Of a stretch of 15,077 bases of DNA, positions 1 to 6,163 are shown piece after piece; the first letter of the stretch is position 1, and each line of letters begins with the position of its first letter. Origin of the DNA: CAYZEE01 sp964477485 (GTDB taxonomy: Bacteria; Patescibacteriota; Microgenomatia; Levybacterales; UBA12049); NCBI GenBank assembly GCA_964477485.1, contig CAYZEE010000029.1, forward strand, positions 1-15,077, written 5' to 3'. A program made the translations under genes and the position numbers. Under the pieces are notes generated by a model that was not told where the DNA came from, searched no databases, and worked only from the letters and a program-made list of their open reading frames with translations.

Positions 1-50
1 AAGTTTAGGTTCACTGGTACAGGTAGATACAAAATACCTGTCGGTGCTAG

Positions 51-839
51 GGAATTTATACTTCCCCATTCTCTGTTACAATTGAAGGAACGACAACTTT
101 GTATTATAGATCAACTGACAATGCCGGCAACGTTGAAACAACAAAGACCCAAACAATACAAATAGACAAAACCCCTCCTGTTGTTTCCATAATTACTCCG
201 CAGAATGAAAATTATTCTAATAGTCAATCTTTAACTGTGGATTTCTCTGCCGCTGACTCCGTCTCCGGGATCGCAACTTCAACAGGATCATTAAATAATA
301 ATATCGTGGTAAACGGACAGACGATTGACCTTAAGACTTTACCTCTTGGGCAAAATACTTTGAATGTGAGTACCACAGATAACGCCGGAAATGTTGCTAC
401 AAGCTCTGCTAGCTTTAATCTTCTTAATGGCCTTTCTGACAACGATCTTGATGGTTTTTCTAATAATATTGAATTATTTCTAGGCACAAATCCGCTCGTT
501 GCCTGCTCCCAAACTGGAATGATTGCCGAAGTAACGGTAACTGCCGGAGGCTCTGGCTATACTTCCGCACCAACTGTTTCTTTATCAGGAGGCGGCGGGG
601 CAGGAGCCTCGGCGACAGTACCAAGACTGGCATCCGATTCTTGGCCGGCCGATCTTGACAATGACGGAATAGTATCAATTCTGGATTTAGCTATCATGAT
701 TAAACACTACGGCGCTCATGCCGGACAGGCGGGTTACGTTAAACGCTATGACTTAAATGGGGATAATTACATTAATATTCTTGATTTAAGCGTCGAAAGC
801 AAACTCTATCACAAACACTGCGGCTCTCCTCCCTTTTAA
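51..839 (+). CDS. Secreted repeat protein with dockerin-like C-terminus (5' part missing or frame-broken)
   Basis: This is the C-terminal part of an exported surface protein. Counting from the TTG at 99, it holds the end of an Ig-like or chitobiase-type repeat (YYRSTDNAGNVE), a second Ig-like repeat to about residue 108 that again ends in TDNAGN, a calcium-binding stretch DNDLDGFSNNIELFLGTNPL at 114-133, a glycine-rich GSGY module at about 141-174, and a dockerin-like pair of EF-hand loops (185-196 DLDNDGIVSILD and 218-229 DLNGDNYINILD). Dockerins bind cohesins in other bacteria; here the partner is unknown. The repeat is recognisable back to base 51 (GIYTSPFSVTIEG), but the same frame has TAG at 6, 24 and 48, so the true start lies upstream and the frame is broken. 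The TTG at 99 is unlikely to be the natural start. Domain calls are from motif recognition only. Confidence 0.72.
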   Translation, partial: GIYTSPFSVTIEGTTTLYYRSTDNAGNVETTKTQTIQIDKTPPVVSIITPQNENYSNSQSLTVDFSAADSVSGIATSTGSLNNNIVVNGQTIDLKTLPLGQNTLNVSTTDNAGNVATSSASFNLLNGLSDNDLDGFSNNIELFLGTNPLVACSQTGMIAEVTVTAGGSGYTSAPTVSLSGGGGAGASATVPRLASDSWPADLDNDGIVSILDLAIMIKHYGAHAGQAGYVKRYDLNGDNYINILDLSVESKLYHKHCGSPPF

Positions 840-841
840 AC

Positions 842-859
842 AGATCGAGGCATCGATCT
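842..859. other. Perfect 7-bp hairpin after the dockerin gene
   Basis: AGATCGA at 842-848 pairs with TCGATCT at 853-859 around a GGCA loop, three bases after the stop codon at 837-839. There is no U-tract on the plus strand and only a weak one (GTTT) on the minus strand. It may be a 3'-end stabilising or weak termination structure for either flanking gene. The remainder of 860-924 shows nothing recognisable. Confidence 0.4.
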
Positions 860-924
860 AAGAACCAGAATCTTTTACAATATCTATCTTATAGTTGCAA
901 AATCCCCTAAGAAATTCTTCCTGA

Positions 925-1056
925 GATTTCACTAATTTACAAAGAAAATATAAAGAATTTTTAGACAGAGTAAAAAGTTCTCTTCGTCCGGCAGATCAAG
1001 AGATGTTTGCGGATACGGTTAACACACCGCTTATTGGAGATACGGTAGTGGATTGA
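925..1056 (+). pseudogene. Possible coding remnant without a start codon
   Basis: This open frame of 43 codons ends in TGA at 1054-1056 and reads like real protein: a charged amphipathic helix (NLQRKYKEFLDRVKSSL) followed by RPADQEMFADTVNTPLIGD. It is preceded by an in-frame TGA at 922-924 and has no good start; its only ATG is at 1003. The last 26 bases overlap the 3' end of the M23 peptidase gene on the other strand. It could be the tail of a decayed gene, or a gene broken by a homopolymer error: an extra T in the T5 run at 958-962 would join it to another short open frame. I do not recognise the family. Chance protein-likeness is a real alternative. Confidence 0.25.
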
Positions 1057-2155
1057 CCAAGACACCGTTTTTTATAATTTCAAAATGTACATGAGGTCCA
1101 GTGGTCCTTCCTGTCATTCCGATCCATCCAATAACAGTCTTACCTCCTACAACCCTATCTCCTGCCGAAACGTTTGCAGCTTCCATATGGGCATAGTGAG
1201 TTACATATCCGTTGTCGCCGCTAATGTACACATTGTTTCCGTATCCTCCATCATAAGTGCCCAGAATAACTTGAGAGACTACTCCGGAGTTTGCCGCAAC
1301 TATAGGAGTGCCATAAGGAGAGGCTATGTCAAGCGCCATATGGTACCATGATGCGAATTGAGTAATCACACCATGGACGGGCCAGAAAAAACCTTCGGAT
1401 GAGACCAAAACTGGACCCTGTATTAAATATACCTGTCGTTTGATAAACGGCTGCTCCGAGGGCTTTATGCCATCCGGGACAATAAGCATTTGTCCTTCAA
1501 CCAGTGAAAAGATTTCAGGATTTGCAAAATCATTAAATGGAAAATCAACTATTTTTTGAGCATCTGTATCAAACTTCTTAGCAATAGAATAAACTGTATC
1601 GCCTTTGGCGACCTTGTATGCTATTCCTGTAACTGGCAGTATCGAAAGTTCTTCTCCAACAGTAAGATTGTCGTTTGAAAGATCATTTTCCCAACGAATC
1701 GTATCGGCGGATATTCCAAATTTTTGGGCAATTGTAGAAATTGTATCTCCTTTTTCAACAGTATAAGTTATAATTTTGTCTCGCGGTTTCTGCGAGATGT
1801 CTGTATGTAATAAATCCTCTTGAACAAGTATTGACTTGTCTTGAGCAGGCGAGTTAATTTGAGCCGATGCATTTGTTGTAAAAACAGGAAAAGTACTCGC
1901 TAAAAATGGCGCGACTATTATTCCGATCCCCAAAACCCCCACTGCGGAAAAATGCAAAAAAGACCGATTATATCGACCCCTTTTCATCGTAAAGAGTTTT
2001 ACCAAAGCATTCTTATTCTTCTCAAAAAAAATGGATAAGACAATAACCTTTTTCTTTAGGTATAAGAAGAGAAAACTAGAGAAAAAGGAAAATTCAGCTA
2101 GGAACTTGGCAAAAAATTGAACATAAACATAAAAAGAGAGGTGACGCTTATGCAT
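1031..2155 (-). CDS. Membrane-anchored LysM + M23 (lysostaphin-type) metallopeptidase
   Basis: This is a predicted peptidoglycan cross-bridge hydrolase acting outside the membrane. From the ATG at 2155 it has 374 residues: a hydrophobic N-terminus (about 8-30), a second membrane or signal segment (about 66-90), two LysM domains (about 129-173 and 177-225, both with a (E/A)KGDT core) that bind glycan, and an M23 domain (about 258-372). The metal and catalytic residues are all present: H272 and D276 in HMALD, H323 in HYAHM, and H355/H357 in HVHFE. A TTG at 2179 would lie upstream of the predicted transcription start and is unlikely. ATG 2155 would give a leader of about 8 bases; ATG 1987 (MKRGRYNRS) is the conservative alternative with one membrane segment. 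No Shine-Dalgarno site is seen before any of them. The gene follows rho on the same strand but has its own promoter. The family call is secure; the start is not. Confidence 0.88.
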   Translation of the reverse strand: MHKRHLSFYVYVQFFAKFLAEFSFFSSFLFLYLKKKVIVLSIFFEKNKNALVKLFTMKRGRYNRSFLHFSAVGVLGIGIIVAPFLASTFPVFTTNASAQINSPAQDKSILVQEDLLHTDISQKPRDKIITYTVEKGDTISTIAQKFGISADTIRWENDLSNDNLTVGEELSILPVTGIAYKVAKGDTVYSIAKKFDTDAQKIVDFPFNDFANPEIFSLVEGQMLIVPDGIKPSEQPFIKRQVYLIQGPVLVSSEGFFWPVHGVITQFASWYHMALDIASPYGTPIVAANSGVVSQVILGTYDGGYGNNVYISGDNGYVTHYAHMEAANVSAGDRVVGGKTVIGWIGMTGRTTGPHVHFEIIKNGVLVNPLPYLQ

Positions 2156-2169
2156 GGTTACAAAGTTTA

Positions 2170-2198
2170 AGGTTAGCAAAATTAGAAGAGGATGTCAA
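2170..2198 (-). promoter_or_regulatory. Sigma70-type promoter for the M23 peptidase gene
   Basis: On the minus strand, TTGACA (2193-2198) and TAACCT (2170-2175) are separated by exactly 17 bases. The -35 is perfect and the -10 is modest. It begins four bases beyond the rho stop codon, so the peptidase can be transcribed separately from rho. The predicted start, near 2163, lies just before ATG 2155. Confidence 0.55.
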
Positions 2199-2201
2199 TA
2201 T

Positions 2202-3425
2202 TTAGGATTTGCCGAGGGACTCAAGGAATTCCTCGTTGGTCTCTGTTTTTGAAAGGCGTTCGACTAACGCGCTTGTCCGCTCTTCAGGTCCGAGCATATC
2301 AAGCATCCGTCTCATTGTAGCAACCTTTTTAAGTTCTTTTTCGGCAAGTATAAGCTCTTCCTGTCTTGTGCCTGAGCGCTCTACGTCAATGCTTGGGAAA
2401 ATTCGTCTGTCAGAAAGTTTTCTATCCAGATGAAGTTCCATATTCCCTGTCCCCTTAAACTCTTCATAGATGAGGTCGTCCATTCTTGAACCCGTTTCAA
2501 CAAGAGCGGTACCAATGATGGTAAGAGAACCACCTTCTTTGCAGCTTCTTGCCGCGCCAAAAAAGCGTTTTGCAGGCCAAAGAGCAGCCGGGTCAAATCC
2601 TCCAGAAAGAGTTCTGCCGGATGGAGCAACCGATAAATTGTAGGCTCGGGCTAGTCTGGTTATGGAATCTAAAAGTATAATAACATCGATCCCATGCTCA
2701 ACCAATCTCTTTGCTCTATCCAGTGTTATCTCTGCAACTTTTGTCTGCTTTTCCGGCGGCTCATCAAAATTTGAGGCAACCACATCGCCCTTAACTGATT
2801 GGCTGATATCTGTTACCTCCTCCGGTCTTTCTCCGATAAGTGCTGCCATAAGATGGGCTTTTGGAAAATTTTGAGAAATTCCGGCCGCTATTTCTTTAAG
2901 TATAGTTGTCTTTCCGGCCTTCGGGGGAGAAACGATCATGCCTCTTTGCCCAAATCCGATTGGCGCCACAAGATCAATAATCCTAGTTGATAAAGGAAGT
3001 TTTCCGGTCGTAAGAACGACCTGCTTCTTTGGATAAATAGGAGTAAGGTCATCAAAATAGGGACGTCTTAAGGAATCATCGGCAGGAATGTCGTTAACTT
3101 TTTCAACTTTTAAAAGCCCGAAGTAGCGTTCTGTATCCTTGGGAGGCCTGCCAAGACCTTTAATTAGGTCTCCGGGGCGAAGCATAAATCTTCTTATCTG
3201 AGACTGGGAAATATAAACATCCCGGGACGACGGAATAAATTTGGGCCGCAAAAATCCATGGCCTTCAGGCTGAATATCCAAAATTCCCGAAACTTCAAGA
3301 GCTTGAGATGTTTCAAGCTCCCTGACAGGACGAGAAACAGGAGCTTGAACTTCTTTTATCTGAGGTTCTCCAATAATATCGTTAACTGTGGGTTTTTCTT
3401 CTGAAACTTTTTTCTTATATGCCAT
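2202..3425 (-). CDS. rho: Transcription termination factor Rho
   Basis: Hexameric RNA-dependent ATPase/helicase that ends transcription of untranslated RNA. Its 407 residues are close to the usual 420. After a lysine-rich start comes the cold-shock-like RNA-binding domain (about 45-112, with GILDIQPEGHGFLRP as the RNP-like strand), then the RecA-type motor: P-loop SPPKAGKTT at 166-174, catalytic glutamate in GERPEE at 198-203, Walker B IILLD at 249-253, and the R-loop and arginine-finger region DRRIFPSIDVERSGTR at 339-354. All key residues appear intact, and the acidic or long N-terminal insertion found in some phyla is absent. The ATG at 3425 has no visible Shine-Dalgarno site. A leader of roughly 105 bases separates it from a strong promoter; rho is autoregulated in E. 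coli, and the leader here holds a small hairpin at 3462-3474 but no clear leader peptide. Confidence 0.97.
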   Translation of the reverse strand: MAYKKKVSEEKPTVNDIIGEPQIKEVQAPVSRPVRELETSQALEVSGILDIQPEGHGFLRPKFIPSSRDVYISQSQIRRFMLRPGDLIKGLGRPPKDTERYFGLLKVEKVNDIPADDSLRRPYFDDLTPIYPKKQVVLTTGKLPLSTRIIDLVAPIGFGQRGMIVSPPKAGKTTILKEIAAGISQNFPKAHLMAALIGERPEEVTDISQSVKGDVVASNFDEPPEKQTKVAEITLDRAKRLVEHGIDVIILLDSITRLARAYNLSVAPSGRTLSGGFDPAALWPAKRFFGAARSCKEGGSLTIIGTALVETGSRMDDLIYEEFKGTGNMELHLDRKLSDRRIFPSIDVERSGTRQEELILAEKELKKVATMRRMLDMLGPEERTSALVERLSKTETNEEFLESLGKS

Positions 3426-3537
3426 ATGAATTATTTTGCAGAATTTATTTTAATAATGGTAATTCCTTGGGAATCTACATGAACTGTGTTGAAAACTATA
3501 TCCGCGGAAATCTCCCTTGAAGGCTTAAACCAAATGT

Positions 3538-3566
3538 ATTACACCATATCCTTAATTCTTTGTCAA
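3538..3566 (-). promoter_or_regulatory. Promoter of rho
   Basis: The minus strand carries TTGACA (3561-3566), 17 bases, then TGTAAT (3538-3543). The -35 is perfect and the -10 matches five of six. It fires away from the plus-strand promoter whose -35 is only 23 bases away, so the two promoters form a divergent pair. Confidence 0.7.
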
Positions 3567-3589
3567 GAGGCATTTAAAGATTATAGGGG

Positions 3590-3619
3590 TTGACATAGAC
3601 CTATAATATATGGTATCAT
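3590..3619 (+). promoter_or_regulatory. Promoter of the surface-protein operon
   Basis: TTGACA at 3590-3595 and TATCAT at 3614-3619 are 18 bases apart on the plus strand. Transcription should start near 3626, about 50 bases before the ATG at 3676. GTATCAT overlaps the -10 and recurs inverted at 3635-3641 (ATGATAC), which could form an operator around the start site. Confidence 0.65.
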
Positions 3620-3632
3620 CGCTAACATAGTT

Positions 3633-3672
3633 AAATGATACTGCCTAATTATCATTGGTAGTATCATTTTTT
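3633..3672 (+). terminator. Intrinsic terminator in the 5' leader (possible attenuator)
   Basis: AAATGATACTGCC at 3633-3645 pairs with GGTAGTATCATTT at 3657-3669 (13 pairs, one G-U) around an 11-base loop and runs into six T residues at 3667-3672. The start codon of the next gene follows three bases later. It has the full form of a Rho-independent terminator but sits between a strong promoter and its gene, so full-length mRNA requires read-through or an alternative fold. Confidence 0.6.
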
Positions 3673-3675
3673 GTT

Positions 3676-4389
3676 ATGAATAAATTTTTATTTTCAATTT
3701 TTTCATTAACCGTTTTGTGCTTATTAATTGCACTGCCTGCAAAGGCTGATGTGTCCTGTCAACCAATTTATGGTGGAGGAGAAACATGCATCCAGGTAGG
3801 CCAGGTAACTATAGCAAAGACTGTGCAAAATCCAACCACAGGAAGTTTTGTAAATAATCTCGGAGTAAACGACCCTAAGTTCTCACCGGCTTCAACTGTC
3901 ACATTTCATTTAACAGTAACCAATACCGGCGGTACTAGTATCTCCAAAGTGGATGTTAGCGATATTTTCCCTCAATTTGTAGATTTTGTTTCGGGAGCCG
4001 GAAGCTTTGACGCAAATACAAAAACTCTCTCTTTTGAGGTGGATAATCTAAATGCTGGAGAAACAAGAATATTCACTGTGCAAGGAAAGACAGCAAGCGC
4101 TGATCAGTTCCCTGTATCACAAGGAATTACTTGCGTAGTAAATCAGGCAACGGCAGTTTCTGACAATGGACAGCAAAGCTCCAGTAATTCGCAGTTTTGT
4201 ATACAAAAGCCGGTCTTAGGAACCACAAAAGGAGGACTTCAGGTTTTACCCGCTCCAAGCGTCACGACAACGCCTCCGACGGGACCTGAAACGCTACCTT
4301 TGATAGGACTTATTCCAGCCGGACTGGCAGGATTTATTTTCCGAAAAAAATCATATAAGAATATTGTAATGTCAGGGGGTGAAAAATAA
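3676..4389 (+). CDS. Secreted DUF11-like surface protein with LPLIG-type sorting signal
   Basis: This 237-residue exported protein is probably displayed on the cell surface. It has a signal peptide (1-24, basic start, hydrophobic core, AKA at the cleavage point), a DUF11-type beta-sandwich (about 38-165; the pattern TVTFHLTVTNTGGTSISKVDVSD is typical, with LNAGETRIFTVQGK near its end), a Pro/Thr linker, and a C-terminal TGPETLPLIG (202-211) followed by a hydrophobic helix and RKK. That end resembles a sortase or exosortase-type sorting signal, although it is not a canonical LPxTG. Four cysteines in the mature part may form disulfides. The start is ATG 3676; a TTG at 3655 lies inside the leader hairpin and would spoil the signal peptide. 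The next gene overlaps its stop by one base. No sortase is encoded in the window. Confidence 0.78.
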   Translation: MNKFLFSIFSLTVLCLLIALPAKADVSCQPIYGGGETCIQVGQVTIAKTVQNPTTGSFVNNLGVNDPKFSPASTVTFHLTVTNTGGTSISKVDVSDIFPQFVDFVSGAGSFDANTKTLSFEVDNLNAGETRIFTVQGKTASADQFPVSQGITCVVNQATAVSDNGQQSSSNSQFCIQKPVLGTTKGGLQVLPAPSVTTTPPTGPETLPLIGLIPAGLAGFIFRKKSYKNIVMSGGEK

Positions 4390-5315
4390 TGGCAAATATC
4401 AAAGAATTAGCAAGAACAGGTGTTATGATAGGTGGACTTCTTGCAGGAACTGCAGGTGTCACATATGGCGTAAGCCAATATGAAAATAGAGGCTACGTTA
4501 ATTCAAGTTATTCGCAACTAAAGGATCCTACAACTCCGACAATCGGCACACCTACCGTAGGAGAAGCAAGTGGCACACCAACGCCACAAGGAGAAATAAA
4601 AGGTTTTGCCCCGGCTCAAGAAAAAGGAAATGAGTGGACGCTAAAAAATCCTGACGGCGGAGAAGCTGATATGACTCTGCCTGCCGGATTTACTCCAGAT
4701 GCACGTCTTGTAGTTCCAAGCGATTTGACGGTAAACCCGATTAACTCTGACCTTTCAGTTTATGCTGACTGGGAAAAAGCACTTAATACAGGCAGGCCGG
4801 TGGGAGATCGTTTGGCTGGTTATAATTATGACTACAATGACTTTTGCCCAACTGCCGATGATATGTGCAATGTTCAGGGAGATATGTATGCATGGAGAGT
4901 TTTTCAAGGACAGGAAGTTGAAGTTCCCGGTATTGGAAGACTAGTCGGCGGTCCAAGAATATCTGTGGTCCTTTTATTTATTAACCTTGACGACAGTGTT
5001 GTTGCATGGGACAATCAAGTTGGAGGACAAGGTCAGGTAAAAGTTGAGAGAGGATTCACTGCAACCGGTAGAATTTTTGACGGAAACAAACTCACAGAAA
5101 CCGAAGAAAATCTTGCCGGCCACTGGCTCTTTACACAAGAAAATGGAGACCCAGGCAAAAGCTACATTGGTATAACAGACAGCCCTGATAACGCACAGGG
5201 AACTTTATTTGTGACTGTTGTAAGAAAACAATGGGGCAATAATCCAGACGGATCAAAAAGAATGGAAAACCAATTAATGAGAGCGGAGCTCGTAAATTTT
5301 GGAAAAGGAAAGTAA
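4389..5315 (+). CDS. Membrane-anchored extracytoplasmic protein of unknown function
   Basis: I do not recognise this 308-residue protein. It has a short basic N-terminus, one hydrophobic anchor (about 12-29), a Pro/Thr/Gly-rich linker (about 46-72) and a globular region of about 235 residues rich in aromatic and acidic residues, with a close cysteine pair (CPTADDMC). Its topology suggests a soluble domain outside the membrane. I looked for sortase motifs (a catalytic His plus a TxC strand ending in Arg) and found none, so it should not be called the sortase for its neighbour. The start is well fixed: stop and start overlap as TAATG, and a G-rich Shine-Dalgarno site (AGGGGGTG) lies at the usual distance. 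Tight coupling implies equal expression with the sorted protein, possibly as a partner. Confidence 0.8.
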   Translation: MANIKELARTGVMIGGLLAGTAGVTYGVSQYENRGYVNSSYSQLKDPTTPTIGTPTVGEASGTPTPQGEIKGFAPAQEKGNEWTLKNPDGGEADMTLPAGFTPDARLVVPSDLTVNPINSDLSVYADWEKALNTGRPVGDRLAGYNYDYNDFCPTADDMCNVQGDMYAWRVFQGQEVEVPGIGRLVGGPRISVVLLFINLDDSVVAWDNQVGGQGQVKVERGFTATGRIFDGNKLTETEENLAGHWLFTQENGDPGKSYIGITDSPDNAQGTLFVTVVRKQWGNNPDGSKRMENQLMRAELVNFGKGK

Positions 5316-5344
5316 CTTTTTGATTCCTGAAATTTGCAAATATT

Positions 5345-5377
5345 AACAAGGCAGGGCTGACCTGCCTTGTTTGCTTT
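5345..5377 (+). terminator. Intrinsic terminator before the glycosyltransferase gene
   Basis: AACAAGGCAGG (5345-5355) and CCTGCCTTGTT (5361-5371) form a perfect 11-bp stem with a 5-base loop and a U-rich tail TGCTTT. It should end most transcripts of the two surface-protein genes. The glycosyltransferase ATG is only six bases further on, so that gene depends on read-through or on a weak promoter inside or before the stem. Confidence 0.75.
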
Positions 5378-5383
5378 AGTATT

Positions 5384-6154
5384 ATGAAAAAATCCAAAAA
5401 AAATAAACCGCTTGTGTCAATAATCTTGCCTGTTCATAATTCTTCAGAGTATCTCTCTGATTCTTTGAAAAGTCTTGTCTCTCAAAGTTACAAAAATATC
5501 GAGATAATTGCAATCGATGATTACTCCAGAGATAATTCCTATAAGATTCTTCGAAAATTTGCAAGAAAAGACAAAAGAATAAAAACCTTTCGCAATATTA
5601 AAAGATATGGTATTTCCGTAACTTTGAATAGGCTTACAAGAAGGGCGAAGGGCACTTTTATAGCTTTTATGGATGCAGGCGATGTAAGCGCAAAGGATAG
5701 AATCAAAAAACAGCTTGAATATTTGCTTTCAAACCCCGAAGTTGTGGCTGTCGGAACTCAATGTATATTTATAAAGGAAAACAATAAAAAAATCGGCAGA
5801 AGTAAATTTCCTAAAGAAAATCGTTATATCTACAGCTCCCCTCTTCACGGAGTATCTATGCAATTTGAAACTCTTATGATAAATAGAGCTATGTTGCCCA
5901 AAGATTTACTCAGGTTTAATGCCAATTCCTATCCGCTTATCTACAGCGATATCTTGATAAAAATTCTTCCCTATGGTAAATTCTCAAACCTTGGGAATTA
6001 CCTGCACTTGCATAGAAGTCATCCCAACGTTTACTTTAGCGATCTTCGCAAAAACGCTTTTTCTTTTATAAAGCTTTGGATAAAATCTATTACTCTTTAT
6101 AATTATAATTTTAAAATTCGCTCCTTTTTTGCACCTCTTATAAAATCCGTGTAA
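5384..6154 (+). CDS. GT2-family glycosyltransferase
   Basis: A cytoplasmic GT-A-fold enzyme that transfers a sugar from a nucleotide-sugar donor, probably onto a surface glycan or lipid carrier. In 256 residues it shows VSIILPVHNSSEYLSDSLKS (11-30), the nucleotide-binding IIAIDDYSRDNS (41-52, D45/D46), and the metal-binding DAGD (97-100), where the family usually has DADD or DxD. The region after about 110 is more divergent, with no confident catalytic base identified. It has no membrane helix strong enough to call. It starts six bases after a terminator and ends nine bases before the large membrane protein, so these two genes are probably co-transcribed. Donor and acceptor cannot be told from the sequence. 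Confidence 0.88.
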   Translation: MKKSKKNKPLVSIILPVHNSSEYLSDSLKSLVSQSYKNIEIIAIDDYSRDNSYKILRKFARKDKRIKTFRNIKRYGISVTLNRLTRRAKGTFIAFMDAGDVSAKDRIKKQLEYLLSNPEVVAVGTQCIFIKENNKKIGRSKFPKENRYIYSSPLHGVSMQFETLMINRAMLPKDLLRFNANSYPLIYSDILIKILPYGKFSNLGNYLHLHRSHPNVYFSDLRKNAFSFIKLWIKSITLYNYNFKIRSFFAPLIKSV

Positions 6155-6163
6155 TCTATAGAT

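Noticed and set aside
3475..3480. Minimal start-stop ORF (ATGTAG) in the rho leader as a leader peptide
   Set aside because: A six-base match is expected by chance and no Shine-Dalgarno site or conserved context is seen.
4389..5315. Sortase for the LPLIG-tailed neighbour
   Set aside because: No catalytic His, no TxC strand and no downstream Arg pattern; only the topology is compatible.
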